Shown in pieces: positions 7,335 to 17,552 of a stretch of 64,000 nt of DNA. A program made the translations under genes and the position numbers. Under the pieces are notes generated by a model, which worked only from the letters and a program-made list of their open reading frames with translations, searched no databases and was not told the origin of the DNA. Within the stretch, counting starts at the first letter, position 1. The number at the start of each line of letters is the position of its first letter. The DNA is from DATFNV01 sp963827935 (GTDB lineage: Bacteria; Planctomycetota; Planctomycetia; Gemmatales; Gemmataceae). Location of the stretch: positions 62,001 to 126,000 of the forward strand of contig CAWHCN010000018.1 in the NCBI GenBank assembly GCA_963827935.1, written 5' to 3'.

Positions 7335-8742
7335 TGCATAAGGCAGCGGCTTCCGCCAGTCGCTGGATTTTCCCCAGTTTGAGGCGGCGGTGCGGTGCGA
7401 CGAAGCTCGCGCGGCGTTGCTTCTGCACCGGCTTGCCGGTGTAAGTCCAGGCGAAGGGGTGGGCCATCGTGGCGTTGTAGTAGTCCATGAATTCTTGCAA
7501 CTGCGCTTCCAGGTCCGTCACCGACGTGAAGTTTCCGCACCGCAGCAGCTTCCGGTGGATGATCCCGAACACGATCTCGATCTGGTTAAGCCACGAACTG
7601 TGCTTCGGGAGGTAGACGAAGCGGATCCGGTGGGCGGCGTCCGACAGGAACTCCTTCCGCGTGGCCATCGATTTCAGGATGCCGCTGTCGTTTTTTTCCC
7701 AGCTCATCGGGCACGCCGCAGCGTTGGGCGACGAACTTCACCAGGCTTTCCGACATGTGCGTGTTGAGGCAGTCGACCACGAAGAGCCATTCGGCGGTGG
7801 GGTCGGTGTCCACGGTCCGGGTGATGTGCGCGACGAACTCCGCTTCGGTACGGGTCGCCTCCAGCGTTGGGCAGACGATCATCCCCGTCACCACGTCCAG
7901 ACCGGCGGTCAGTGTCGTCGTCCCGTGCCGGGTGTATTCGAATTCCTGCTTCGGTACGCTATCGGGTTGGGCCGGCTTGTCGGGGGCGTTCCGCTCGATG
8001 GCCTGCAGCGAGGTCGCCTCGTCCACGCTCACCGTGTGCGTGCCGTCCGCCGCTTTCATCGGCGCCTCGAGGTAGGTTCGGCAAACGTTTTCGACCTCGG
8101 CCAGGAACTTCTGGGGGTCCTTCTCCGTGGTGTTGAGCCACATTTTCTTGCGGTGCGGCTGCACGGCGGCCTGCTGCAGGAAGCGGCCAACCTGAGACAC
8201 GGAAATAGCCTCCACGATCTGCCGCGCGATCGCCTCGTCGCGCAGTTCCCGGAGCGTCCAGTGGTCGATCGGCCGGCCCGACAACTTCGGCGGTTCGCAC
8301 GCCAACGCCACGATCTGGGACACCTGAAAGGCGGTGAACGTCGCCGGGGCACCCGGTCGCGGGGCGTCGGAGAGGATGTCGACGATCGCCTCACGCAGAC
8401 GGTGCGGTTCGGTACATTCCCACACGCACAGCGAATCCCACGCGTCCCGCCAGCGCTGCCGCCAGAGGCCCACCTGCAGTCGGTTGAGGCCGACCCGCGA
8501 GGCGATCTCCTCGTTCAGCAGGCCGGCGAATCCCAGCAAAATGATCGTCGCCCGCTGCACCACGCACTTGGCGACCGTACGCGACTTGCTGAATTCCTGC
8601 AGCAGAACCTGCTGCCTTTCGCTGACGATGATCTTCGCCGCCTTCCCTGGCATAGGTCGATCTCCCGCCTCACAATCGAGGGACCAGGCAAGATACGCCA
8701 TGTCCAGTTTTCGTGCTACGCCGTTTCCGCGGTGCGGCACTA
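7310..8742 (-). mobile_element. IS630-type insertion sequence
   Basis: The element is delimited by TA at 7310-7311 and TA at 8741-8742, followed inward by short inverted ends GTGCCGCATC and (on the other strand) GTGCCGCACC. It is about 1.43 kb and encodes a two-frame DDE transposase. TA duplication and length agree with the IS630/Tc1-mariner family. It truncates the IPT/TIG gene at its left end. Confidence 0.8.
7324..8653 (-). CDS. IS630-family DDE transposase, two frames joined at an A7 run
   Basis: The first frame starts at ATG 8653 (GGGAG upstream) with a helix-turn-helix region (residues 1-140). It then carries the first catalytic Asp in VSVDEATSLQAIE and the second in WLFVVDCLNTHMSES. 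The second frame, ending at 7324, carries SGILKSMATR and the third acidic residue in SSWLNQIEIVF, then YYNATMAHPFAWTY. The frames meet at seven A's on the coding strand (7691-7697). Removing one A gives the continuous family sequence DELGKNDSGILKS. This may be programmed slippage, as in several IS families, or a simple indel. Confidence 0.8.
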
Positions 8743-8914
8743 GGACGCGCCGCCCGCAGGGCAGCGGTTTCCAAATTGACACGCCGTCCCGCCTGGTTTA
8801 CGCTGGGATACGTGTTGCACACTGGGGGGACCCGCCCCCGGCTGCCGGCCCATCCTCCTGCCTCCCGGGCCTTTCGCAGCCAGGTCGCGCGGGCATTTGA
8901 CAAGGAGCCTTGCC

Positions 8915-10222
8915 ATGTTTTCTCTTCTGGGCCCACGGAATGGAGCCAATTGCGACGGCAGCAGCCGACGCGACTTCCTCAAGGTCGGCGCCCTTGGCCT
9001 GGGCGGCCTGATGCTGCCCGATCTGCTCCGTGCCCGCGCCGCGGCAGCCGCCGCCGGCAAAAGCGTCCGCAACACCTCGGTCGTCTGGCTCTGGCTCGGC
9101 GGCGGGCCGACTCACATTGAAACCTTCGACCCGAAGATGACCGCCCCGGCCGAGTTCCGCAGCACGGTCGGCGCCGTGAAGACGAACCTGCCCGGCGTCG
9201 AGATCGGCGGCGTCTTCCCCAAGGTCGCCGCCCAGGCCGACAAGTGGGCCTTCATCCGTTCGTTCGCTCACGACAATTCGGGACACAGCGGCGGCACGCA
9301 CTGGGTAATGACCGGCTACAACTTCCCGCCCGCCGACTCCGGCCAGCCGCAGATCAAGCCCGGCCTCGGCGCCATCGTCGCCCGCCATCGCGGCCCCAAC
9401 AACCCCGACAGCGGCCTGCCCACCTACGTCCGCCTGAGCAGCACCTACGGCGACGGCCCCGCCTGGCTTGGCGCCGCCTACGCCCCCTTCGACACCAGCG
9501 GCAACGCCCGCCGCAACATGAACCTGAGCGTGGCCCAGGAACGCCTCGGCGACCGCCAGTCGCTGCTCAAGACCTTCGACAAGCTGGACCGCCAGATCGA
9601 TCAGAGCGGCCTGGTCCAGGGGCTGGATAGCTTCGAGGGGCAGGCCTTCGACCTGATCCGCAGCAAGGCGCGCGAGACGTTCAACGTCACCCGCGAGTCG
9701 CCGCGGACCCGCGATCTCTATGGCCCCGGGCTGGGGGCGCAACTGCTGATGGCCCGGCGGCTGTGCGAGGCGGGCGTCGGCTTCGTGACCATGCACTTCG
9801 GCGGCTGGGACATGCACGGGGCTGTGGCCCAGAACATGAAGATCCTCGGCCCGCAGGTCGACCGAGCGGTGGCCGCCTTCGTCGACGATTGTGCCACCCG
9901 CGGCCTGGACCGGGACATCCTGCTGGTGGTGACAGGCGAGTTCGGCCGCACCCCGCGGATCAATGGCGGCGCCGGCCGCGACCACTGGGCCCCGCTCTCC
10001 ACCCTGGCTCTGGCCGGCGGCGGACTGAAAATGGGCCAGGTCGTCGGCGAATCCACCGCCAAGGCCGAGGTGCCCAAGAGCACACGCATCACCCCGCAAC
10101 ACCTGATGGCCACCGTCTTCCACGTCCTGGGCATTCCGCAGGAATTGCAGTACAAGGACCCGAGCGGCCGGCCGATCTCCATGATCGACGGGGGTAAGCC
10201 GATTGGGGAGCTGATGGGATAA
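8915..10222 (+). CDS. DUF1501 family protein, Tat-exported
   Basis: A 435-residue member of DUF1501, a sulfatase-related alkaline-phosphatase-fold family very abundant in planctomycetes. ATG 8915 has AAGGAG 9 nt upstream. A twin-arginine signal, SRRDFLKVGALGLGG, lies at residues 17-31, so the folded protein is exported. Family blocks seen include WLWLGGGPTHIETFDPK, FGGWDMHG, VTGEFGRTPRI and GRDHW near residue 350. Substrate is unknown. DUF1501 genes are often paired with a DUF1549/DUF1553 cytochrome-like protein, but no such partner is next to this one. A 9-G run and GC hairpin (10236-10253) follow the stop. Confidence 0.9.
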   Translation: MFSLLGPRNGANCDGSSRRDFLKVGALGLGGLMLPDLLRARAAAAAAGKSVRNTSVVWLWLGGGPTHIETFDPKMTAPAEFRSTVGAVKTNLPGVEIGGVFPKVAAQADKWAFIRSFAHDNSGHSGGTHWVMTGYNFPPADSGQPQIKPGLGAIVARHRGPNNPDSGLPTYVRLSSTYGDGPAWLGAAYAPFDTSGNARRNMNLSVAQERLGDRQSLLKTFDKLDRQIDQSGLVQGLDSFEGQAFDLIRSKARETFNVTRESPRTRDLYGPGLGAQLLMARRLCEAGVGFVTMHFGGWDMHGAVAQNMKILGPQVDRAVAAFVDDCATRGLDRDILLVVTGEFGRTPRINGGAGRDHWAPLSTLALAGGGLKMGQVVGESTAKAEVPKSTRITPQHLMATVFHVLGIPQELQYKDPSGRPISMIDGGKPIGELMG

Positions 10223-10332
10223 TTCGGAGACGAGCGGGGGGGGGTATCCCCGCTGTGAGAGCGCAAAGGGGTCGGGCGTGGAATCCGTGGAGGATTCCGT
10301 GCCCGATCCTTTCGCACATCTTGGGAACAGCC

Positions 10333-10659
10333 ATGACCGAGGATGAGGCTGCAGAACTGGAGCAAATGCGGTTGCGGCGCGTGGAGGTCGCGCGTGAATT
10401 GCATTTCTCCCGCCACGCCTACACCGCTGAAGACCTTCTCATAGCCCTCGAGCCAAACGAGGCTGGCCTGTACCCCTCTCACCCCTATCGCGGCGGGAAG
10501 TACGACGAGGCTCGATTTCGACTGGTCCGCGGGGGCTGGGACCATGACCACTGCTGGATTTGCAAATTGACGATCAACCCCGGCGACGAATGGTGGGCGG
10601 CCAGTCCTGATGAACTGGGCCTTTGCTTGGACTGTTATGAGCAATTAGTCAAGCGATAG
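10333..10659 (+). CDS. small protein with CxxC...CxxC zinc-ribbon-like motif
   Basis: A 108-residue protein. ATG 10333 is chosen over an upstream in-frame start because the peptide before it looks non-coding. The C-terminal part holds HDHCWICKLTINPGDEWW and GLCLDCYEQL, four cysteines spaced as in a treble-clef or zinc-ribbon fold. The N-terminal half is charged and helical. No family is recognised; nucleic-acid or protein binding is possible. It stands alone, downstream of the DUF1501 gene and facing the DUF4058 gene. Confidence 0.6.
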   Translation: MTEDEAAELEQMRLRRVEVARELHFSRHAYTAEDLLIALEPNEAGLYPSHPYRGGKYDEARFRLVRGGWDHDHCWICKLTINPGDEWWAASPDELGLCLDCYEQLVKR

Positions 10660-10710
10660 CGCGGGCCGAGTTTGGGCCGATCCAAGCCTAGCACCGCACC
10701 GGGCCCTCCC

Positions 10711-11449
10711 TCACCCCAACACCTCCCGCCAATACGCCGGCATCCCTTCCCACGCCGCCTGATACGTCGCCTCCAGCGGCACACGCACGTAAACCTCGTC
10801 CGTGAGGAACAGCGGCATCTGCGGCAGCGCGTCGCTAACCGCGACCGGTTCCACAAAGGCTTCCGCCGCCGCGCCGCCGATGTAGGACACGCAGGTAAGC
10901 GGCTTGTCCTCCGGCGGGGCATAATCGGGGCCGCAATCGTCGCCCCAGACTGCCCGGTGAATGCCGTGAGGGTCACGGGCGCCGGGCGGGAAGAGATCGA
11001 CCAATAACAGGTGAATCCCGGCGGCCAAAGCCTCGCGCACCTTGGCCACGAAGGCATTCAAGCCGTTCAGATTGTTCTTGTTGCCTGGCGAAACGATCTC
11101 CACGATCGCGACGACATGGTGATTGCTCACGTGCCGGATGGCAACCGCCTTCGCCCGGGCCGCGTAGCGGTTGGCGTCGGCCCGCATGCGGATGCGAACT
11201 TCGGGGGGCGCGACCGCCAGGGCAACACCGCCACTGGGTGGCCCGAGCGGCCCCCGGAGTGCCATTGCCCTGGGGCGTTCGCAAGGTCAGGATGTCGGGC
11301 CCCAGTCCGCCGGCGATCTGTTCGGGCAGCGCGTAGTATCCGGGCGGCAGGACGCCGCGGTTCAGGGAGCGGGAGATCTCGGTGATCCAGTCGTGGTGAA
11401 ACGCGTGGAAAATGCCCGCATCAACGCGAGTCCAGTCGTGGATCGGCAT
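10711..11449 (-). pseudogene. DUF4058 family protein, one frameshift
   Basis: The frame from ATG 11449 gives MPIHDWTRVDAGIFHAFHHD through GLGPDILTL, the canonical N-terminus of DUF4058. The remainder (VALAVAPPEVRIR..., IVEIVSPGNKNN, LLLVDLFPPG, PLEATYQAAWEGMPAYWR) is in another frame beginning near 11265, so one indel lies near 11230-11290. DUF4058 proteins are planctomycete- and cyanobacteria-rich and of unknown function; the IEIVSPGNK block recalls Uma2/PD-(D/E)XK-like folds, but that is only a hint. An intact paralogue lies at 62121-62852. Confidence 0.75.
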
Positions 11450-11620
11450 GGGAGGACTCCCCCCTGCGATGAATGGACGACCTGGGAGTGATTATACGCG
11501 ACCAACGAGCCGGTGCCGATTCCCCTCCCGAACCCATCCTCCATTTGTTACCATACCCAACCAGGTGGGGGCATCTCTGGCGATCCGGCGTTGGCCCGGG
11601 TCGGGGCGAGGTGGCGATTC

Positions 11621-13971
11621 ATGGTGCCTGTAGTGGACCTGGCACATCTGCAAAGCAAGGACCGGCAACAGATCGAGGCACTCGTGGCCCGGCTCGAGGC
11701 GGCCTGGCAAGCGGCGGGCCCTGGCCCCTCGATTCCCTCCTGCCTCCGCCCGGCGATCCTCTCCGCACGATAATCCTCTGCGGAAATAATCAAGGTCGAT
11801 CTCGACCAGCTGCTGCCGGCGGCAGCAGGCGATCGACCTGGAGCAGTACCTGTCTCAATTCCCGGAACTGGGCAGACCGGCGACGGCGGCGGCGGAGCTG
11901 GTCCGCGATGACTACATGGTGCGCCAGCGCCACGGACAGGCCCAGCCCATCGAGGATTATCGCACTCGTTTCCCCGCCCAGTTCGCCGACTTCGAGCGGC
12001 TGATGGGCGGCGATGCGTTCGGGACGCACGTGCCGTCGCAGGTGTTGACGCCGCGCCTCGCCTCGGCGGTCCCGGCCCCGGCGGCTCGCCCCGCCCCGGC
12101 CGCCAACCTGCCGCAGCTCACCGGCGGGGCTGCCGATGCGGATCGCGTGCTGCGCCAGGCCGGCTATCGCCTGCTCAACCGCCTCGGCCAGGGGGCGTTC
12201 GGCGAGGTCTGGCGGGGCGAAGCGCCGGGCCGCATCGCCATCGCCATCAAGATCATCCATCGCTCGCTCCAGCGCGAGATGGCCCAGCGCGAATTGCAGG
12301 CCCTGGAAATCATCAAAGAGATCCGCCATCCCTTTTTGCTGCAAACGCACGCCTACTGGTCGCTGGACGACTATCTCCTGATCGCCATGGACCTGGCGGA
12401 CAGGACCTTGCTCGACCGGCAGAAGCAGTGCCGCGAGCAGGGGTTGCCGGGCATCCCCGTGCCGGAGCTGCTGCGGATCTTCCGCGAGGCAGCCGAGGGG
12501 ATCGACTTCCTGCTGAGCAACAATGTCCGTCACCGCGATATCAAGCCAGCCAACCTGCTGCTGGTGGCGGGGCATGCCAAGGTGGCCGACTTCGGGCTGG
12601 CCAAGCTGCAGGACGCCGCCGCCAGCATGACCACCCTGGGCACGCCCAACTACATGGCTCCCGAGGTCTGGCAAAGCAAACAGCACGCGGCCAGCGACCA
12701 GTACGCCCTGGCCTGCTCCTACGCCGAGATGCGCCTGGGCCGGCTGCCGTTCCCCTCATGCAAGGACATGGTCACCGCCATGAGCGCCCACCTGTGGGAG
12801 GAGCCGGACCTGACGGGACTGCCCGAGGCGGAGCAACAGGTGCTGCGTCGGGCCCTGGGCAAGAATCCGGAGGAACGCTATCCGACGTGTCTGGATTTTG
12901 TGTCTGCCCTGGAAGAAGCGCTGGCGCCGCTGCTGCCGGCCACGCCCGGCGGCGACGGCAGCCCGCCGGGCCAGGGGCGCGGACACGGCCCGAATGGGCG
13001 GGCGGGAAACGGCCACCGCCCTGCCCGGCGCGGTCAGACGCGTGCCTTCTGGGTACTGCTGGCCGCGGTGCTGGTGCTGGTGCGGCGTTGCTCGCGGTCC
13101 TCGCTGGCATTTCTGGTATCCGGCTGGCCAGCCGGCTCCGCCGACCGGGCCGGCCGCCGAAGTCGATTGGCTGCCCGCCGGCGACGAACAAGGCCGAGGG
13201 CGGCGCACATCAAACCGTCGACGGCAAGCGCCTCTACGACCGCGGTCGTCCGGATCAAGGGCGGGCAACGTATTGTCTTTTCTTATTCCGCAGGGAGAAG
13301 GAAACCGACCCAGCGACCTTCTACCTGATGGAAGACAAGGTGAGCAACGATCTTTACCGGGCCGCGCTGGCCGATCCCGGCTTCCAGGAACACCTGGCCG
13401 AGTTCGCCCAGAAGCAACCAGAAAGCATTCGCAACGAATGGGAGAAGGGGGGCATCGCGGCCGACAAGGACGTAGGCGCTGGCCGACGGCCGGTTACCCG
13501 TCTTGCGCGTCACGGTTACCGAAGCCCATTGCTTTGCGCTGGCTGGGCGGCAACCTGCCCGCGCTGTTGCAGTGGGACAAGGCGGCCGGCCGGCTCGATG
13601 GCGCCAAAGCCCCCTTCCACGATCCGGAACAGCCGCTGGCCCCCGGCGACGTTGCCGTCGGCAGGGCCGCCGAGGGGCCCATGCCCGTGGGCACTGCCCG
13701 CCGCGATGTCAGCCCCTTCGGCTGCCGCGATATGTCGGGCAACGGCAAGGAATGGACCCGCAGCATGGACGACGGCGGCAACTTCGTGCCCGTGCCGGAG
13801 CCGACGGAGGATATGCTGGTGATCGTCCGCGGCCGCGAATACTTCCGGCCCCGCCCTCTCTTCTTTGCCGATCGCGTGGACCACGAACTCTATTTCGAGG
13901 CCAAGCCGGGCCTCGGGTTCCGCGTGGCCTTGAACCTGGCGCTGTGCAGTGATTCCTGCATCGACTACTGA
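11621..13971 (+). CDS. Ser/Thr protein kinase fused to a formylglycine-generating-enzyme-like domain, several frameshifts
   Basis: Reconstructed over about 780 residues. It begins MVPVVDLAHLQSKDRQQ at ATG 11621. The N-terminal region is spread over three frames (indels near 11725, 11780 and 11815). A kinase domain follows intact in one frame: GQGAFGEVWRGE glycine loop, AIKII lysine, RHRDIKPANLLL, DFGLAK and APEVW. A membrane segment (AFWVLLAAVLVLV, near 13060) comes next, then frame changes near 13080, 13470 and 13520. The C-terminus has TEAHCFAL, LPALLQWDKAAG, DMSGNGKEW and GLGFRVAL, the pattern of FGE-sulfatase (SUMF1-like) domains. The protein would place a kinase inside and an FGE-like sensor outside. 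Confidence 0.7.
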
Positions 13972-13998
13972 GAATTGCACAACCAACGCACTAGCGCG

Positions 13999-14054
13999 GA
14001 GCCCGTGGCGTCAGCGAGGCGATTCGCCGAAGCACTCGCTGACGCTACGGGCTC
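13999..14054. repeat. REP-like palindrome, 20-bp arms
   Basis: GAGCCCGTGGCGTCAGCGAG at 13999-14018 pairs with 14035-14054 (one mismatch). Same family as 15207-15269, 33848-33905 and 38175-38232. It sits just after the kinase gene and may also end transcription. Confidence 0.7.
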
Positions 14055-14246
14055 TCACCTGCACGGTTCGCACATGTCAATAACAGTTGCCCGCTCTCAC
14101 GTCCCTTGGCACTGCCCAGCTCCTGGGATTCGCACGCTCGTTCTCCGTTGTGGATTTTTCTGCGAAATTGTTCGGAGAATTGTTGCAAACCAACGCCCGG
14201 CCAATACAATTGGCCCCAACACAGTCGCCCCGGGTGGAGGATTAGC

Positions 14247-14669
14247 ATGGCCAGGACGAAGGAAGAAACCGTGGCGGGGTATTTCCGGAAGGTGTTCAAG
14301 GAGAACCCAAAACTGCTGCACGGCCGCAGCAACCAGCAGGTGCTCGACCGCTGGTTGGCGGATCATCCCGGAGAAAGGGAAGTGCCCAAGAAGGTGAAGG
14401 ACAACCTGTCCAACGTCAAAAGCATCCTCCGCAAGAAGGCCCGCAAGCGCGGACGCCCGCGGAAGAATGCAGCCGCTCCGGTCGCCACCGCGACGGCGGC
14501 CCCGCCGTCGGCGAAACCCAAGCGGTCCGTCGCGCCGCTCGAACGCCTGGAAGAGCGCATCGACGACTGCATGGTGCTGGCCCGCGGGATCGACGCGGAC
14601 GCGCTTCACCATGTTCATAGTCTGCTCCGCGCCGCACGCAATGCGGTCGTCTGGATGCAGGGACAGTAA
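14247..14669 (+). CDS. AT-hook-containing basic protein
   Basis: A 140-residue protein. ATG 14247 has GGAGG about 7 nt upstream; the longer frame from 14106 has no such site. It starts MARTKEETVAGYFRKVFKE. A Lys/Arg-rich centre (KKARKRGRPRKNAA, residues 65-80) contains a textbook GRP AT-hook for minor-groove binding. A Pro/Ala linker and a C-terminal helical part (LERLEERIDDCMVLARG ... HSLLRAARNAVVWMQG) follow. It is probably a chromatin-associated or regulatory DNA-binding protein. Its family is common in planctomycetes but functionally undescribed. It is monocistronic. Confidence 0.7.
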   Translation: MARTKEETVAGYFRKVFKENPKLLHGRSNQQVLDRWLADHPGEREVPKKVKDNLSNVKSILRKKARKRGRPRKNAAAPVATATAAPPSAKPKRSVAPLERLEERIDDCMVLARGIDADALHHVHSLLRAARNAVVWMQGQ

Positions 14670-14716
14670 GACCGCGGGTGCGTAGGGACGCGGGGGACAC
14701 TCGAGCGCCGCGAAAG

Positions 14717-14860
14717 AATAACCTGGTCAAGTTTCAGGGCATTTGGGTGGTACGCCCTGAGGTACTCCGAAGGGCGTGCTGACAGTAAAGCACGCCCTTC
14801 GGAGTACCTCAGGGCGTGCCACCCACCAGGTGACATCGACCTGTCCTTGACCAAGTTATT
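14717..14860. repeat. nested palindromic element
   Basis: An inner inverted repeat has 36-bp arms (14745-14780 and 14789-14824) around an 8-nt loop. An outer inverted repeat (14717-14731 and 14846-14860, 14/15) flanks it. There is no ORF inside. It is MITE-like or a strong bidirectional terminator between the AT-hook gene and the feo operon. Confidence 0.65.
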
Positions 14861-14929
14861 TCTGCGCGGGCCCTGAGTGCTCGCTTGGATGGGGCAGACA
14901 TCATCGGAGTGCGCGGCGGGAGGGCGCGG

Positions 14930-15148
14930 CTACACCGGCGGGTTGGTGTTGTCGTTTCCCTTGCGCAATCGCAGCGTCAGCTGCTCCGCTGTGATGAGGG
15001 TCCCCTGTTCGGGCGCAGGGCCGCAGGCGCAACCGCCGCCGCAGCCGCCGGCCTTGCGCCCGCTCAGGGTCCGCCAGGTCCGCCGGGCCAGGTAGGTGAC
15101 GGCGCCAAGGATGACGAGGGCAGCCAGGGGAAGTTGCCAGTTGTCCAT
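14930..15148 (-). CDS. FeoB-associated Cys-rich membrane protein
   Basis: About 72 residues (MDNWQLPLAALVILGAVTYL), or 76 if the in-frame ATG at 15160 is used. One membrane helix (residues 6-22) is followed by a basic stretch and a Cys-rich segment GGCGGGCACG, then a polar tail. This is the layout of the small FeoB-associated Cys-rich proteins found at the end of feo operons, which may deliver or sense ferrous iron at the FeoB pore. It lies downstream of feoB on the same strand, separated by a REP-like palindrome. Confidence 0.75.
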   Translation of the reverse strand: MDNWQLPLAALVILGAVTYLARRTWRTLSGRKAGGCGGGCACGPAPEQGTLITAEQLTLRLRKGNDNTNPPV

Positions 15149-15206
15149 CGCGATTCTCATTAATCTCTGCGACTCGATGACCGATTCTCGAATTTCCGGC
15201 CGGGCC

Positions 15207-15269
15207 GGGCAGCCCGCAGCGCCAGCGAGGGGTTCGGCCCAAATCCCTCGCTGGCGCTTCGGGCTGCCC
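15207..15269. repeat. REP-like palindrome, 25-bp arms
   Basis: Arms 15207-15231 and 15245-15269 match at 24 of 25 positions (GGGCAGCCCG...AGCGAGGG). It lies between feoB and the Cys-rich gene and could reduce readthrough or stabilise the feoB mRNA 3' end. Confidence 0.7.
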
Positions 15270-15276
15270 CGTCGGG

Positions 15277-17552
15277 CTAACACACAATTGCCGCCACCTG
15301 GTAAACCACCAGCGCACCGATATAGGCCAGTGCCGTCATGTAGGCGAAGGTGAACGCCGGCCAGCGCCAGCTCCGCGTCTCGCGGCGAATCACCACCAGC
15401 GTCGAGGCACATTGGCAGCACAGGGCGAAGAACACCATCAGCGACAGCGCCGTCGGCAGACCGAATTCACCGCGCAGCTTGCCGGGCAAGCCGCTGTCCG
15501 CGGCACTGTCTGAATCGACCTTCCCTTCATTGTAAATGATGCCCAGCGTGCCGACGACGACTTCGCGGGCCGGGAAGCTGGCCAGGGCCGCCATGCCGAT
15601 CTTCCAGTCCCAGCCAAGCGGGCGAACCGCCGGCTCGATCCATTGGCCCATCCGGCCCAGCACGCTCTGCCGTTTCCAGTCGCCGCGCACCGTGTTGACC
15701 TCGTCCTCCTTCTCCTCGATCGCCGTTTTCTGTGCCGGCGTCCAGTCGTCTTTCTGCGGCCCGGCTTCATCCTTGATCGTTACCAACTGTTGATCCAGCC
15801 GTGCCACCCGCACATCATCGGTGACGCCGTCCGTTTCGCCGCGCGGGAAATAGAGCAACGCCCAGACGAGGATCATCGCCGCCAGGATCATCGTGCCGGC
15901 GCGGCGCAGGAAGGCCCACGCGGCATCCTTCACCCGATTGACGACGGTGCGGAGCGAAGGGCGCTTGTAGAGCGGCATCTCCATGACGAAGACCGGCGTC
16001 TCGCCACGCAAGAGCGTTCGCTTCAGCAGCAGCGCCATCAGCGGGGCCACCACCAGGCCGATGGCGTACATGCAAAACATCGTAAAGCCCGGCACCCAGA
16101 AGGCGTAGCCGTCTCGGATGGGCTTCGTCCCGCACTGGCAGGAAGGTGCCGATCAGGAGGGTGTAGACCGGCAGCCGGGCCGAGCAGCTCATGAGCGGCG
16201 CGACCAGGATGGTGGCCAGGCGGTCGCGGCGATTTTCGATGACGCGCGTCGCCATGATGCCCGGCACGGCACACGCCACGCTGGAGAGCATCGGGATGAA
16301 CGACTTGCCGCTCAGGCCGCAGCGCGACATGAGCTTGTCCATCAGGAACGCCGCCCGGGCCATGTAGCCGCAATCCTCGAGGATGGCGATGAAGGCGAAC
16401 AGGATCAGAATCTGCGGCAGAAAGACGATGACGCTGCCGACGCCGCCGATAACGCCGTCGGCTAACAAGCTCGTCAGCGGCCCGGGCGGGAGCAGGTGCT
16501 GGACGCTCTCGGCCAGCCAATCCTTGCCGGCGTCGATGGCATCCATGAGCGGCCGGGCGCCGGTGAAAATCGCCTGAAAAACGCCGAACATCAGGGCCAG
16601 AAAAATCACGGTCCCCCAGACTCGATGAGTCAGCACGCGATCGATGCGTTCGGTCCAGGTGACCGGGCGGACGCGGGGCCGTTCGACGCAGCCGGCGGTG
16701 GCCCCGCGAATCCAGCCGTAGCGGACGCGGGCCTCGACGCCGGGGACGCCACAGCCGGCGGCGGCCAGGCGTTCCCGGGCCCCAAGCACGTCGTCGGGCA
16801 GGTCGTGGTGACACGCGGCCAGCCGCTTTTCGGTGTAGCCGCCGACATCCAGCAGCAGGCGGCGGACCAGGAACGGCGAGACGCCGCCGCCGATGTGGTC
16901 GTGTAGTGAGGCGACTTCCGTTTCAAAGGCTTCCGGGAAATGGGACGCCGGGAGTCGGGTTGGCAGGCAAAGCCTGCCCGACGGGCGTAGGGCAGGCTCT
17001 GCTTGCCGCATCCGCGACAGCCTGCCTGAGCCGATCCAGCCCCTTCCCCTTGTTCGCCTGGATCGGCACCACCGGCACGCCCAGCTGCTTGCTCAGGCGC
17101 TCGACATCAAGGCGCAGGCCTTGCTTCTCGGCCACGTCCATCATGTTCAGGGCCACGACGATCGGCAGGCCCAGGTCCAGCGCCTGCGTGGTCAGGTACA
17201 GATTGCGGTCCAGGTTGGAGGCATCGACGATGGACAGGAGGACATCCGGCTTCGGCTCGCCGGGCTGCTGTCCCAGGACGAGATCGACCGCCACCATTTC
17301 GTCCGGGCTGCGGGCGGCCAGGCTGTAGGTGCCGGGCAGGTCGATCAGGTCGAAGACCCGCCCGGCATGGGTCATCTGCCCTTTCTTGGTTTCGACGGTG
17401 ACGCCGGGATAGTTGCCGACGCGCTGGCGCATGCCGGCCAGGGCGTTGAAGAGCGTCGTCTTGCCGGTATTGGGATTCCCCAGGAGAGCGATCACCGGCT
17501 GATGGAATTGAGCAGCGCCGACGGCCGATGGCGGATTGAAGGGCTCGCTCAC
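15277..17552 (-). CDS. feoB: ferrous iron transporter FeoB, two frameshifts
   Basis: The GTP-gated Fe(II) permease of the inner membrane. The start is a GTG at 17552 overlapping the feoA stop (GTGA). The G domain is intact: GNPNTGKTT (G1), DLPGTYSL (G3), LNMMD (G4). The frame changes in the 16923-17011 region, where a palindrome (16962-17007) interrupts the sequence. The core then reads VFLPQILILFAFIAILED, YMARAAFLMDKLMSRCGL and SCSARLPVYTLL. A second frame change near 16110-16130 leads to FWVPGFTMFCMYAIG and FPAREVVVGTLG, ending at 15277. The reconstructed length is near 755 residues. Both frame changes would destroy transport if real; sequencing error is the alternative for the second. Confidence 0.85.
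16962..17007. repeat. palindromic repeat inside feoB
   Basis: GGCAGGCAAAGCCTGCCC, a 10-bp spacer, then GGGCAGGCTCTGCTTGCC; the arms pair at 16 of 18 positions. It looks like an intergenic REP but lies between the G domain and the helical part of feoB, where the frame also changes. Confidence 0.65.

Noticed and set aside
4866..7382. 838-codon plus-strand open frame opposite the TIG gene
   Set aside because: It is Gly/Arg/Asp-rich low-complexity sequence generated by the antisense of nine GC-rich TIG repeats. It has no family likeness and no ribosome site, while the minus strand encodes regular Ig-like repeats.
7310..8742. Parent transposon of the MITE at 1064-1191
   Set aside because: The element ends read GTGCCGCAyC after TA, unlike GTTGGACAGCGCC of the MITE.
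8798..10123. 441-codon minus-strand open frame opposite DUF1501
   Set aside because: A shadow of a well-conserved Tat-exported DUF1501 protein with ribosome site and motifs.
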